40,636 nucleotides of DNA from Novosphingobium sp. (GCA_030697365.1 JAUYQH010000037.1:1-40636); one strand, 5' to 3'; shown: positions 18,632 to 28,895, counted from the stretch's first letter. The notes: a model not told the origin generated them from the sequence alone. Program-made: numbers and translations.

Positions 18632-19045
18632 ATGACCTATACCCGCACAGAGCTGCTCCCTTGCCCCAACCCGTGGTGCGAACGCGGCGAACCCTTGCTG
18701 CGCCACGGCTGCGAGAGGATGCGCCAGACCACCTGGGCCCAGGTGTGCTGCACGGGTTGCGACATAGCCGGTCCGCGCGAAACGAGCGACGCGGCGGCTA
18801 TCGCGGCGTGGAACACGCGCCAGGACGCCGAACAGGCCGGACCGGTCTGTCACGACTGGCGCGACGCATCCCAACCCGCGCCCGAAGGCGAGCCGGTCAT
18901 CGCGCTCTACCGCGCCTTCAACCGCCCCGAGGGCAAGTGGATGAAACATCTTGTGTGGTGGCGCGAAGGTGGCTGGCGGATCTACCCGTTCACCAACAAC
19001 AGCGGCTTCGTCGATCGCTGGCGCCCGCTGGAGGCGGTGGGATGA
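18632..19045 (+). CDS. Lar-like zinc-ribbon protein (restriction-alleviation family)
   Basis: The product has 137 residues from the ATG at 18632, preceded by AGGA. CPNPWC (11-16) and CTGC (40-43) form a likely zinc ribbon. AIAAWNTR (56-63) is the typical ending of a Lar-like domain. The second half is Trp-rich (WMKHLVWWREGGWRIYPF) and unlike the phage Lar I know. Lar proteins of phages moderate host restriction; whether this chromosomal copy does is unknown. No other phage genes surround it. An ATG at 18527 in the same frame would add 35 residues but lacks a good site. Its stop abuts the stop of the convergent amidohydrolase gene. Confidence 0.72.
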   Translation: MTYTRTELLPCPNPWCERGEPLLRHGCERMRQTTWAQVCCTGCDIAGPRETSDAAAIAAWNTRQDAEQAGPVCHDWRDASQPAPEGEPVIALYRAFNRPEGKWMKHLVWWREGGWRIYPFTNNSGFVDRWRPLEAVG

Positions 19046-20086
19046 TTAGAAGCTCACCCCCTCGATCCCGTAAACCCGCGCTGCCGTGCCAGCGAACAGC
19101 GCGCGCTTCTCTTCGAGAGACGCTCCGCTCGCCAGCCGCTTGAAGGCGTTCCACAGCGTAGCGTAGCTCGCGCCCCACTTGTCGACCGGATAGTTGCTCT
19201 CGAACATTGCGCGGTCGGGGCCGAACGCCTCGATGCAGGTCTCGATGTACGGCCGCCACATCGCGGCCAGCACTTCGGATGACAATCCTGCCTCGGGCCC
19301 GTGGTCGGGCAAGCCGGCGAAGTACATCGCCAGCCCGCCAAGCTTGACTGAGACGTTGGGGCATCCGGCCAGTTCGCGGATGGATTCGCGCCAGATGTCG
19401 AACCGCTCGTGCAGCTTGCCGTGATAGCTGGCGACGCCCAGCGGGGTGCCGCAGTGATCGAGCACGATCGGCTGATCGGGGAAGGCGCGCGCGAGCGACA
19501 GCACGTCGCCGAGTTGAGGTTCGAGCAGCCAGGCGTCGAAGGTCAATCCCAGCTTGCCGAGTTTGCGGAACCCCTCGCGGAACGTCGCGTCCAGATAGAG
19601 TCCTTGGGGCGCATGAAACGGCGCGCCGAGAACCTCGGGATCGGCGTCCCACGCGGCCGAGTGACGAATTCCCTTGAACCGCGGCGTGACCGCCATCTGC
19701 GCTTCGAGCACTGGCGCGACAGCATCGCCCAGCAGCAGGTCGGCGTGGCCGACGATCGCCGCGCACAGCCGGGCTTCGCCGTAGAGCCCGCTCGCGCTCT
19801 GCGCCGCGACCCCGTTGACGTACTCGACCTCGCCCACGACCTTGAGCGCGTCGCCGGCCCCGGCACGATAGAACGCGCCGCACTCCATGAACACCGTGCC
19901 GATGACCTTGTGGCCGCTGGTGACGTCGGCATGCAGTTCGTCGAAGGTGTAGTAAGGCGAGCGCGCGACCGTGGCGATGAATGGATGGTGCGGCTCGGGG
20001 AACGCGGCCATCAGAGGGCGCAAGTCCCACAAGTGGTGATGCGGGTCGATGATCGTCAGGTCGGGTTCGAGAATCGCTTCGGTCAT
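19046..20086 (-). CDS. Amidohydrolase-2 family metal-dependent hydrolase
   Basis: The product has 346 residues. It starts with the metal-binding IIDPHHHLWDL (His16-His18), the opening signature of amidohydrolase-2 proteins such as 2-pyrone-4,6-dicarboxylate hydrolase and sugar lactonases. Further conserved points are IVLDHCGTPLG in mid-protein and MFESNYPVDKWG near residue 300. It probably opens a lactone or hydrolyses a C-C or C-O bond in the cytoplasm. The real start is ATG 20086; the longer open frame is a shadow of the opposite-strand gene. It diverges from a zinc alcohol dehydrogenase with 78 bases between, and the two may act in one degradative route. Confidence 0.88.
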   Translation of the reverse strand: MTEAILEPDLTIIDPHHHLWDLRPLMAAFPEPHHPFIATVARSPYYTFDELHADVTSGHKVIGTVFMECGAFYRAGAGDALKVVGEVEYVNGVAAQSASGLYGEARLCAAIVGHADLLLGDAVAPVLEAQMAVTPRFKGIRHSAAWDADPEVLGAPFHAPQGLYLDATFREGFRKLGKLGLTFDAWLLEPQLGDVLSLARAFPDQPIVLDHCGTPLGVASYHGKLHERFDIWRESIRELAGCPNVSVKLGGLAMYFAGLPDHGPEAGLSSEVLAAMWRPYIETCIEAFGPDRAMFESNYPVDKWGASYATLWNAFKRLASGASLEEKRALFAGTAARVYGIEGVSF

Positions 20087-20164
20087 GGCCGCTCCCACTT
20101 CGTTTCGTTTGGGGGGTTGTCGCCGCGTGCCGCGCGTTTGACAATGGTGGCGGGAGGATCTGCG

Positions 20165-21205
20165 ATGAAAGCGCTGCGATACTACGGAGCCCGCGATATT
20201 CGCCACGAAGGGATGGACGACCCACGGCTCGAATCCGACCGCGATGCGATCGTGCGGATGACCGGGTGTTCGATCTGCGGCAGCGACCTCCACATCTGGC
20301 ACGGCCACGGGTTCAGCGAGGACATCGGCTTCTGCGTCGGACATGAGGCGGTGGGCGAGGTGGTCGAGGTGGGCGCGGGCGTGAGCCGGCTCAAGGTCGG
20401 CGACAGCGTGATGGTCCCCGCCGCAGTGGGCTGCGGGGCGTGCCGTTCGTGCCTGGCGGGGGTAGTCCACAACTGCGAGAACAACGCCAGCGGTTGCTAC
20501 GGGCTGTCGGCTGCCTTGCAGGGCGTCCAGGCCGAGGCGTTCCGCGTCCCCGCCGCCGATGTCAACGCGGTGAAAATCCCCGAAGGGATCAGCGAGGACC
20601 AAGCGCTGATGATGACCGACGCGCTCGCCACCGCGTGGTTCGGTGCGCGAAACGCCGATATCAAGCCGGGTAGCAGCGTCGCGGTGATCGGGCTGGGTCC
20701 GATCGGGCTGATGGCGGTGGACAGTGCCTTCGTGATGGGCGCGGGCGTGGTCTATGCGATCGATCCGGTGGCCGAACGCCGCGCTTTGGCCGAGGCGAGC
20801 GGCGCGGTTGCGCTGGCGCCCGACGCGGCGCTCGAACTCATCCGCGAGGCGACCCACGGGGTGAAGCTCGATTGCGTGATCGAGGCGGTGGGCAGTGAGG
20901 CGACGGTCGATCTCGCGCTGCGGCTGGTCCGGCGGCGCGGGACAGTCTCGGTGATCGGCGTCCAGCAGACGCGGCGCTATGCCTTCCCGCTCGAACGCGC
21001 GTTTGCCGCCGGGCTGACCTTCCGCATCGGCACCTGCTCTGTTCCCGAGGAATTGCCTGCGCTGTTCCCGCTGGTCGCAAGCGGCCGCCTCCGCCCCGAA
21101 CGCTATATCAGTCACCGCCTGCCGCTGAGCGCGGGCCCCGAAGCTTATCGCCTGTTCGAAGCGCGCGAGAACGGCGCGCTCAAGATGGTGCTGCGGCCGG
21201 ATTAG
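20165..21205 (+). CDS. Zinc-dependent alcohol dehydrogenase family protein
   Basis: The product has 346 residues. Catalytic zinc ligands are Cys35 and His60-Glu61, and the structural zinc cysteines are 90, 93, 96 and 104. The cofactor loop GLGPIGL follows near 176-182, and VYAIDPVAERR suggests NAD(H) because an Asp ends the second strand. It oxidises an alcohol or polyol; the substrate is unknown. GGGAGG lies seven bases before the ATG. The divergent amidohydrolase suggests a sugar- or lactone-type catabolic pair. Total length and layout are normal for the medium-chain family. Confidence 0.9.
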   Translation: MKALRYYGARDIRHEGMDDPRLESDRDAIVRMTGCSICGSDLHIWHGHGFSEDIGFCVGHEAVGEVVEVGAGVSRLKVGDSVMVPAAVGCGACRSCLAGVVHNCENNASGCYGLSAALQGVQAEAFRVPAADVNAVKIPEGISEDQALMMTDALATAWFGARNADIKPGSSVAVIGLGPIGLMAVDSAFVMGAGVVYAIDPVAERRALAEASGAVALAPDAALELIREATHGVKLDCVIEAVGSEATVDLALRLVRRRGTVSVIGVQQTRRYAFPLERAFAAGLTFRIGTCSVPEELPALFPLVASGRLRPERYISHRLPLSAGPEAYRLFEARENGALKMVLRPD

Positions 21206-21245
21206 AGAGAATCACCAACCCCGGTCCGTTGGTGTCTTGTAGCTC

Positions 21246-22916
21246 TCAAACCGTACCGTTCGCCGCGCTCAAGATCGCCCGCACGCTCGCGGTGGCGATA
21301 TCCTCGTCGATGCCCACGCCCCACACCGTCTCGCCCGAAGGCAGGGCGCATTCGACATAGGCCGCGGCGCGCGCATCCGATCCCGCGCCCATCGCGTGTT
21401 CGGTGTAGTCGCGCACTTCGAGCGCGACCCCGAATGCCTCGCCCAGCGTCGCCACCACCGACGAGATCAGCCCGTTGCCGCGCCCGCTGACGCTGCGCGC
21501 GCGGCCTTTGACCGCGATCTTGCCCGCGAAAATCCGCGTGCCGTCCGGCCCGCGGGTTTCCTCGTAGTCGAGCAACTGGAAATGCTGCGGGGTGTTCACG
21601 TGATAGACCCGCTGGAACACCTCCCAGATATCGTCGGCCTGAAGTTCTCTCCCAGCTACATCCGCCAACTGCTGGACATGGCGCGAGAAGTGAGCCTGCA
21701 TCCGCTTGGGCAGCTTGAGCCCCTGGTCCTGCTCGAGCACCCAGGCGAAGCCGCCCTTGCCGCTCTGCGAGTTGACCCGGATTACCGCCTCGTAGCTTCG
21801 CCCCAGATCGGCCGGGTCGATTGGCAGGTAGGGCATTTCCCAATATTCGTCGTTCTGCCGCGCGCGCGCCTCGAAGCCCTTCTTGATCGCGTCCTGGTGG
21901 CTCCCCGAAAACGAGGTGTAGACGAGTTCGCCGACATAAGGATGGCGCGGGTGGATCGGCAGCTGGTTGCAATAGACGACGGTGCTTGCGATCCCGTCGA
22001 TGTCGGAAAGATCGATCTTGGGATCAACACCTTGCGAGTACATGTTGAGAGCGACTGTGACGAGATCGCAGTTGCCCGTGCGCTCGCCGTTGCCGAACAG
22101 GCAGCCCTCGACGCGGTCGGCGCCGGCCATCAGCCCCAGTTCGCACGCGGCGATTCCGGTGCCGCGGTCGTTGTGAGTGTGGAGCGAGATCACCACGCTG
22201 TCGCGGTTGGGGATCGAGCGCCCGAACAGCTCGATCTGGTCGGCATAGACGTTGGGCGTGGCGCACTCGACGGTCGAGGGCAGGTTGAAGATGATCGGCT
22301 TGTCCGGCGTGGGCTGGAGCACCTCCATCACCGCCGCGCAGACTTCGACCGAAAACTCGACTTCGGCGGTCGAGAACGTCTCCGGGCTGTATTCGAAGCG
22401 CCAGTCGGTGCCGGGATACTTGGCCGCCTGGTCGCGCAGCACTTTCGCACCTTCGATCGCTATCGCCTTGATTTGGCTCTTGTCCATCCCGAACACGATC
22501 CTTCGCCAGGCGGGCGAAATCGCGTTGTAGAGGTGGACGATCGCGGTCCGCGCGCCCTCAAGGCTGGCGAAGCTGGTTTCGATCAGGTCGCGGCGCGACT
22601 GGGTCAAGACTTGCGGGGTCACATCGGCAGGAATCCGCCCCGAACGGACCAGCCCCTGGATATAGTCGAAGTCGGTCGCGCCCGAGGCGGGGAAGCCGAC
22701 CTCGATTTCCTTGATCCCGATCCTGCACAGAAGTTCGAAGAAGCGGGTCTTCTTTTCCGCGCCCATCGGATCGATCAGCGCCTGGTTGCCGTCGCGCAAG
22801 TCGGTGGAAAGCCAACGCGGGGCCTGGCTGATGACGCGGCCGGGCCATTGCCGGTCGGGCAGGTTTATTGGGGGAAACGGTCGGTACTTGGCCGATGGAT
22901 CGGAAAGCAGGGGCAT
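21246..22916 (-). CDS. leuA: 2-Isopropylmalate synthase
   Basis: The product has 556 residues, matching the long (type 2) LeuA class. The catalytic/metal motif RDGNQ is at 41-45 and HTHND at 246-250. NGERTGNCD closes the barrel, and the C-terminal third is the regulatory domain that binds leucine. It condenses acetyl-CoA with 2-ketoisovalerate, the first committed leucine step, and depends on the ilv genes in the same window for its substrate. A candidate leader peptide with a nested hairpin precedes it. The start at 22916 gives the usual family N-terminus. No leuBCD genes are in the window. Confidence 0.95.
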   Translation of the reverse strand: MPLLSDPSAKYRPFPPINLPDRQWPGRVISQAPRWLSTDLRDGNQALIDPMGAEKKTRFFELLCRIGIKEIEVGFPASGATDFDYIQGLVRSGRIPADVTPQVLTQSRRDLIETSFASLEGARTAIVHLYNAISPAWRRIVFGMDKSQIKAIAIEGAKVLRDQAAKYPGTDWRFEYSPETFSTAEVEFSVEVCAAVMEVLQPTPDKPIIFNLPSTVECATPNVYADQIELFGRSIPNRDSVVISLHTHNDRGTGIAACELGLMAGADRVEGCLFGNGERTGNCDLVTVALNMYSQGVDPKIDLSDIDGIASTVVYCNQLPIHPRHPYVGELVYTSFSGSHQDAIKKGFEARARQNDEYWEMPYLPIDPADLGRSYEAVIRVNSQSGKGGFAWVLEQDQGLKLPKRMQAHFSRHVQQLADVAGRELQADDIWEVFQRVYHVNTPQHFQLLDYEETRGPDGTRIFAGKIAVKGRARSVSGRGNGLISSVVATLGEAFGVALEVRDYTEHAMGAGSDARAAAYVECALPSGETVWGVGIDEDIATASVRAILSAANGTV

Positions 22917-22956
22917 GGCTTGAACTCTGGCGCTTTGCTGACGACTAGGGCGGCGT

Positions 22957-23005
22957 CCCCCGGGCGGCGGCGCGCCCGATGGAGCGCGCGGGTCAGGCCC
23001 GGGGG
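22957..23005 (-). promoter_or_regulatory. Candidate attenuator hairpins upstream of leuA
   Basis: On the leuA strand CCCCCGGGC (23005-22997) pairs perfectly with GCCCGGGGG (22965-22957), and inside this GCGCGC (22989-22984) pairs with GCGCGC (22975-22970). The 5' arm lies in the last codons of a short leader ORF. This nested arrangement fits translation-dependent control of leuA. No U-run follows, so control of translation, or rho-dependent termination, is likelier than a classical terminator. Confidence 0.45.
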
Positions 23006-23043
23006 CGAATAAGTCGCAGGGTAATGGCGCAGCGCAAGGTCAT
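22993..23043 (-). CDS. Possible leader peptide of leuA (16 residues)
   Basis: A 17-codon ORF (MTLRCAITLRLIRPRA, then TGA) lies 76 bases upstream of leuA on the same strand. Five of its 16 residues are Leu or Ile, including the tight group Leu-Arg-Leu-Ile, and its end forms one arm of a hairpin. Leader peptides rich in the end-product amino acid precede many leu and ilv operons, so this is a reasonable attenuation leader. Its ribosome binding site is weak (AGG eight bases upstream). Short ORFs arise by chance, so confidence is modest. Confidence 0.4.
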   Translation of the reverse strand: MTLRCAITLRLIRPRA

Positions 23044-23107
23044 CGCGCGAGCCTATGGGCAAGCGGCAGGCGTTTGTCCAGCCGGCAATTCGCGTAACAA
23101 AGTTACG

Positions 23108-23752
23108 TCATTGCTTCTCGAACGGCGCGGCGATGTCGAGCACGACCTTGTCGCCGACGAACGGGAGCGCACCGGCGATCCCCCATTGCGAGCGCAGGAT
23201 CGTCGCCTTGCCCGAGAAGCCGACCGTGGCCTTTCCGCCCATCGGCGAATTGCCCGCGCCGTAGAAACGCGCGGCGATCGTCACGGGTTTGGTCACGCCG
23301 TTGAGCGTCAGGTTGCCGACGATGGTCGCGCTGATCCCGTCGCGCGCGGGGCGCACCGCGGTCGAGACGAACTTCGCGTCGGCCGGATTGGCTCCGAAGA
23401 AATCGGGCTTTGCGCCGTCCTTGCCCGCGCGCAGGAGGTGCTCGTTGAGGCCCGCACTTGCTGTGAGCACTTTCGATACCGGGATCGTGACCTCGACTTT
23501 CGCCGCTGCGGGGTTCTTCGGATCGAGAACCAGCGTGCCGCTGGCATCGCCGAATACCCCGAAATAATCGCTGAAACCCAGATGATCGACGTGCCACCCG
23601 ATCAGCGTGTGGTGAGGATCGAGCTTGTATGTACCCGCGGCCACGCGCGCCCTGTCAGGCTTGCCCGGCGCCTGCGTGGGCATCTGCGCGGCGAGTGGCA
23701 GCGCGAGCAGGGCGAGGGGGGCGGCAATCAGCAGCGGTCTGGGCAGGGGCAT
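23108..23752 (-). CDS. YceI family periplasmic lipid-binding-like protein
   Basis: The product has 214 residues from the ATG at 23752, preceded by AAGGAG six bases upstream. A signal peptide ends near LAAQ (residue 22). The mature part has YceI hallmarks: Y-x-L-D-x-x-H-x-x-I-x-W (YKLDPHHTLIGW), HLGFSDYFGVF, then GNLTLNGVTKPVTI and a final strand DKVVLDIAAPFEK. YceI proteins form a lipocalin-like barrel that binds isoprenoids or quinone-like lipids in the periplasm. An earlier in-frame start at 23794 would add 14 residues without a good site. It is divergent from the epoxide hydrolase gene. Confidence 0.88.
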   Translation of the reverse strand: MPLPRPLLIAAPLALLALPLAAQMPTQAPGKPDRARVAAGTYKLDPHHTLIGWHVDHLGFSDYFGVFGDASGTLVLDPKNPAAAKVEVTIPVSKVLTASAGLNEHLLRAGKDGAKPDFFGANPADAKFVSTAVRPARDGISATIVGNLTLNGVTKPVTIAARFYGAGNSPMGGKATVGFSGKATILRSQWGIAGALPFVGDKVVLDIAAPFEKQ

Positions 23753-23839
23753 GGGGGTCTCCTTCGCTTGCCCGTGTGCAACGGCGGGGGGCAACGATCA
23801 AGGCTTGCGAGCGGAGCAAAGCGCGCTAGCGTCCGCGCC

Positions 23840-24976
23840 ATGACTGCGATCCGACCGTTCACCCTCGCCATTCCCCAAACGCAGCTCGATGACCTCACGC
23901 AGCGCCTCGCCAACGCGCGCTGGCCCGAGCGCGAGACGGTGAACGACTGGTCGCAGGGCACCCCGCTCTCTGTCTTGCGCGAGCTGTGCGATTACTGGCG
24001 CGACGGCTACGACTGGCGGCGGTGCGAGGCGCGGCTCAACGCGCTGGGCCAGCACCTGACAACGATAGACGGGCTCGACATCCATTTCCTCCACGTCCGC
24101 TCGCCGCATGAAGGCGCGATGCCGCTGATCCTGACCCACGGCTGGCCGGGATCGATAATCGAGTTTCTTGGCGCGATCGGCCCGCTGACCGATCCGGTGG
24201 CGCACGGGGGCAGGGCGGAAGACGCGTTCCACGTCGTCGCGCCTTCGCTTCCCGGATTCGGGTTCTCGGGCAAGCCGGCGAGCATCGGGTGGGGCGTGGG
24301 CAGGATCGCCACCGCCTGGGCCACCCTGATGAGCCGCCTCGGCTATGCCGAATGGGTTGCACAAGGTGGCGACTGGGGCGCTGCGGTGACCACAGCGATC
24401 GGAGCGCAGGCGCCCGCAGGATGCCGCGGGATCCACGTCAATATGCCTGTCGCGCGGCCCTTGCCCGAAGACCTCGCCGCGCCGTCGCCCGCCGAGCAGC
24501 GTGCGCTGGCGGCGCTCCAGCACTATCAGGACTGGGATTCGGGCTATTCCAAACAGCAGGCCACGCGGCCGCAGTCGGTCGGCTATGGCTTGGTCGATTC
24601 GCCCATCGCGCTGGCGGGATGGATTTTCGAGAAGATGTGGGCGTGGACCGACAACGCCGGGTCGCCCTACGATGCATTGAACCGCGATACGATCCTCGAC
24701 AACCTGATGCTCTACTGGCTGCCGGCGACGGGCGCGTCTTCGGCGCGGCTCTATTGGGAAAGCTTCGCCCAGTTCAGCGCGGGCGAGGTGGATATCCCAT
24801 CGGGCGCGAGCCAGTTCCCCAAGGAGATCATCCCCGCCCCGCGCAAATGGGCCGAACGCCGCTATCGCAATCTGGTGTACTGGAACGACGTGGCCAAGGG
24901 CGGGCATTTTGCCGCCTGGGAACAACCCGCGCTGTTCGTCGAGGAACTGCGCAGGTGCTTCCGTCTGATGCGTTAA
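23840..24976 (+). CDS. Epoxide hydrolase (alpha/beta hydrolase with N-terminal EHN domain)
   Basis: The product has 378 residues. The N-terminal EHN region is clear (FTLAIPQTQLDDLTQRLANARWP, then NDWSQGTPLSVLRELCDYWRDGYDW). The hydrolase core has the oxyanion motif HGWPGS (100-105), nucleophile Asp178 in GGDWG, and the catalytic His356 in KGGHFAAWEQP. This layout is that of microsomal-type epoxide hydrolases, which open epoxides to diols. The substrate is unknown. The start at 23840 lies soon after the divergent YceI gene (87 bases). The stop is 3 bases before the convergent I78 gene stop. Confidence 0.92.
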   Translation: MTAIRPFTLAIPQTQLDDLTQRLANARWPERETVNDWSQGTPLSVLRELCDYWRDGYDWRRCEARLNALGQHLTTIDGLDIHFLHVRSPHEGAMPLILTHGWPGSIIEFLGAIGPLTDPVAHGGRAEDAFHVVAPSLPGFGFSGKPASIGWGVGRIATAWATLMSRLGYAEWVAQGGDWGAAVTTAIGAQAPAGCRGIHVNMPVARPLPEDLAAPSPAEQRALAALQHYQDWDSGYSKQQATRPQSVGYGLVDSPIALAGWIFEKMWAWTDNAGSPYDALNRDTILDNLMLYWLPATGASSARLYWESFAQFSAGEVDIPSGASQFPKEIIPAPRKWAERRYRNLVYWNDVAKGGHFAAWEQPALFVEELRRCFRLMR

Positions 24977-24979
24977 GCG

Positions 24980-25426
24980 CTACCCGCAGCGGAAGCCCGT
25001 GATCCGGTTGGCGGCGGTGAGGTCGGCATTGAGCCGCGCCTCGCTGAAGTCCATCGTCACCGCGGTGTCCGGTCCGATCCAGCGGATGCGGTTGTGGCCC
25101 ACCGCCTCGATCACCTGCGCGCGCACGTCGGGCGTGGCGGTCCGGCCGACGAACCGGGCAGCCTTGTTCGCCCCGCATTCCGATGAAGGGACGTTGGTCG
25201 GGCTGGCGGTCGGGGTGGGCATAGGCTTCGGACTCGCGGTCGCGGTCGCGGTCGGGCTCGCGCCGGGCGAGCTGGTGACGGTCGCGGTGGTGACGGGTTC
25301 GACCGTCGCGTTGGTCGTCGCGAACGTACCCGATGGATTGGGCGATGCGGTGGCATCGGGGGGTATCGAATCCCCACACGCGGCGAGCGCGAGCGCGGCA
25401 ACGGCGGTGAGGAGGATCGAACGCAT
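24980..25426 (-). CDS. Lipoprotein with I78-type peptidase-inhibitor domain
   Basis: The product has 148 residues from the ATG at 25426 (AAGGAG ten bases upstream). The lipobox LAAC gives acylated Cys17. A Thr/Ser/Pro/Ala-rich linker (about 22-82) follows. The last 65 residues match the I78 inhibitor pattern: Cys84, FVGRTATPDVRAQ, RWIGPDTAVTMDF, ARLNADL, and a final ITGFRCG with Cys147, the two cysteines probably bridging. It may protect the cell from proteases at the membrane surface; that role is inferred. The linker is encoded partly by a repeated GCGGTC-type hexamer, which could vary in length. It is unusual only in its long linker. Confidence 0.82.
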   Translation of the reverse strand: MRSILLTAVAALALAACGDSIPPDATASPNPSGTFATTNATVEPVTTATVTSSPGASPTATATASPKPMPTPTASPTNVPSSECGANKAARFVGRTATPDVRAQVIEAVGHNRIRWIGPDTAVTMDFSEARLNADLTAANRITGFRCG

Positions 25427-25504
25427 CTCGGACAGACTCCTTGCTGGCGGGGGCGACCCGCGAACGCGGCTCAAACCCCAGGGACTGGCATTCGGTTCCG
25501 GCGC

Positions 25505-26617
<1,113 letters not shown>

Positions 26618-26631
26618 AAATTATGATGGAG

Positions 26632-27147
26632 CTAAGTCCCCGCCGCCCCGCGCATCATCCCGACGATGCCGGTGCGGCCGACTTCGACCAAGCCCAGCTC
26701 GCGCATCAGCGCGATGAAGCTGTCGATCTTGTCGGGCGCGCCGGTCAGCTCGAAGATGAAGCTTTCGGTGGTGGTGTCGACCGGACGCGCGCGGAAGACT
26801 TCGGCGAGGCGCAGTGCCTCGACCCGGTGCTCGCCCTTGCCCGAAACCTTGACCAGCGCCAGCTCGCGCTCGACGTGCGCGCCAAGCTCGGTCAGATCGA
26901 CCACCTTGTGCACCGGCACCAGCCGCTCGAGCTGGGCGCGGATCTGGTCGATCACGGCAGGAGGCCCGTGGGTGACGATGGTGATCCGGCTGAGCGCGTG
27001 GTTCTCGCTGATATCGGCCACGGTCAGGCTGTCGATATTGTACCCGCGTGCGGTGAACAGCCCCGCGATCTTGGCGAGGATGCCCGCTTCGTTGTCCACC
27101 GTGATGGTGAGAACGTGGCGTTCCGCCTGGGCTTGAGCGATCTTCAT
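26632..27147 (-). CDS. ilvN: Acetolactate synthase regulatory (small) subunit
   Basis: The product has 171 residues, a typical small subunit. The N-terminal ACT domain begins HVLTITVDNEAGILAKIAGLFTARGYNI and senses valine; a second ACT-like part follows, ending ELGLVEVGRTGIVGM. It activates and confers feedback inhibition on the IlvB subunit. The ATG at 27147 shares one base with the ilvB stop (TGATG), so the pair is coupled. A GTG three bases earlier is possible. Confidence 0.95.
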   Translation of the reverse strand: MKIAQAQAERHVLTITVDNEAGILAKIAGLFTARGYNIDSLTVADISENHALSRITIVTHGPPAVIDQIRAQLERLVPVHKVVDLTELGAHVERELALVKVSGKGEHRVEALRLAEVFRARPVDTTTESFIFELTGAPDKIDSFIALMRELGLVEVGRTGIVGMMRGAAGT

Positions 27148-28895
27148 CACACCAGCGCCTTCGCTTCGTCATCCATAGTCCCGGCGACGGCATCGCCGTG
27201 GAGGATCATGTCGGTATGCGCAGCGCCGCTGGGGATCATCGGATAACAATTGGCGGTCTTGTCGACGAGGCAATCGACGATCACCGGGCCATCGTGGTCG
27301 ATCATAGCCTGGATGCCCGCGTCGAGATCGGCCTCGTGCTCGATGCGGATGCCCTTCCAGCCATAGGCCTCGGCCAGCTTGACGAAATCGGGCAGGCTGT
27401 CCGAGTACGAATTCGAATAACGGCTTTCATAGGTCAGCTCCTGCCACTGGCGGACCATCCCCATGTATTCGTTGTTGAGGATGAACACCTTGACCGGCAG
27501 GCGATACTGGCTGGCGGTGCCCAGTTCCTGGATGTTCATCTGGATCGAGGCTTCGCCGGCAACGTCGATCACCAGTGCGTCCGGATTGCCCAGCTGTGCG
27601 CCGATCGCTGCGGGCAGGCCATAGCCCATCGTGCCGAGCCCGCCGCTGGTCAGCCATTTGTTGGGGCCGAAGAAGTGGAAGTGCTGCGCCGCCCACATCT
27701 GGTGCTGGCCGACTTCGGTGCTGACGATCGGATCGCGGTGCCTGGTCAGCTCGTAAAGCCGCTGGACCGCGAGCTGGGGCATGATCGAGGACTTCGAAGC
27801 CGGATAAGCTAGGCTGTCACGCGCGCGCCAGCCGTCGATGCGCGCGTGCCATTCGACAAGCTCGGGCTTTTCGTAGCCGCCCGCGCGCCACGCCTCGAGC
27901 AGTTGAGCGAGGATCGTAGCGCAATCGCCGATCAACGGCAGGTCGACCGCTACGGTCTTGTTGATCGACGAGCGGTCGATATCGATGTGGATCTTGCGGC
28001 TGTTGGGGGCGAAAGCATCGAGCCGCCCGGTCACCCGGTCATCGAACCGCGCGCCGACGCAGACGATCAGGTCGGCGCGGTTCATCGCCATGTTGGCCTC
28101 GAACGTGCCATGCATCCCCAGCATCCCGAGCCACGCGGGATCGTCCGCGGGAAACGCGCCCAGGCCCATCAGCGTGGAAGTAACCGGCGCGCCGGTGATC
28201 GCCTGAAGCTCGCGCAATAGACGCGTCGCCTCGGGACCCGAGTTGATCACCCCGCCGCCCGTGTAGAGCACCGGGGCCTGCGCCGCGGCGAGCATAGCCG
28301 CGGCGGTGGCCACATCGGCGCGGGGGGCTTCGACCTGCGGAGTGTAGCGCTGATTGCGCTGGGCCGGGCGACCGTCCCACGCCGCGCTGGCGACCTGGAC
28401 GTCTTTCGGAATGTCCACCACCACCGGCCCGGGTCGGCCGTGGGTGGCGATGCGGAAAGCTTCCTCGATCGTCGCGGCAAGCTCGGCCGGGTCCTTCACC
28501 AGGTAATTGTGCTTGGTGCAATGGCGGGTGATGCCGACGGTATCGGCCTCCTGGAACGCGTCCGAGCCGATCAGCCCGGTGGCGACCTGCCCGGTGATCA
28601 CCACCAGGGGAATCGAATCCATGAACGCGTCGGCGATTCCCGTGACTGCGTTGGTCGCGCCAGGACCGGAAGTGACGAGGACCACGCCGGGCTTGCCGGT
28701 CGAGCGGGCATAGCCTTCGGCGGCGTGTGCCGCGCCGGCTTCATGCCGGACGAGGATGTGGCGGATGCGGTGTTCGGCGAACAGCGCATCGTAGATGGGC
28801 AGCACCGCGCCGCCGGGATAACCGAACACGAATTCGACGCCTTGCGCGACCAGGCTTTCGATCAGGATTTCAGCGCCGGATTTCTCGTCCGCCAC
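27147..28895 (-). CDS. ilvB: Acetolactate synthase catalytic (large) subunit
   Basis: The product has 582 residues. TPP-dependent enzyme features are intact: [15 protein letters not shown], the catalytic Glu52 in [15 protein letters not shown], and a TPP-binding region [15 protein letters not shown] in place of the more common GDGS form (a variant also familiar in alphaproteobacteria). It joins two pyruvates, or pyruvate and 2-ketobutyrate, at the start of valine and isoleucine synthesis. The start is GTG with GAAGGA eight bases upstream. Its leader contains a strong RNA hairpin, and a promoter-like site follows the miaA stop. The stop overlaps ilvN by one base. Confidence 0.96.
   Translation of the reverse strand: MADEKSGAEILIESLVAQGVEFVFGYPGGAVLPIYDALFAEHRIRHILVRHEAGAAHAAEGYARSTGKPGVVLVTSGPGATNAVTGIADAFMDSIPLVVITGQVATGLIGSDAFQEADTVGITRHCTKHNYLVKDPAELAATIEEAFRIATHGRPGPVVVDIPKDVQVASAAWDGRPAQRNQRYTPQVEAPRADVATAAAMLAAAQAPVLYTGGGVINSGPEATRLLRELQAITGAPVTSTLMGLGAFPADDPAWLGMLGMHGTFEANMAMNRADLIVCVGARFDDRVTGRLDAFAPNSRKIHIDIDRSSINKTVAVDLPLIGDCATILAQLLEAWRAGGYEKPELVEWHARIDGWRARDSLAYPASKSSIMPQLAVQRLYELTRHRDPIVSTEVGQHQMWAAQHFHFFGPNKWLTSGGLGTMGYGLPAAIGAQLGNPDALVIDVAGEASIQMNIQELGTASQYRLPVKVFILNNEYMGMVRQWQELTYESRYSNSYSDSLPDFVKLAEAYGWKGIRIEHEADLDAGIQAMIDHDGPVIVDCLVDKTANCYPMIPSGAAHTDMILHGDAVAGTMDDEAKALV

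Noticed and set aside
21396..23012. 538-codon plus-strand open frame
   Set aside because: It is antisense to leuA and has no recognisable domain.
25200..25270. GCGGTC-type short tandem repeats as a repeat element
   Set aside because: They encode the Thr-rich linker of the I78 lipoprotein and are explained by that coding sequence.
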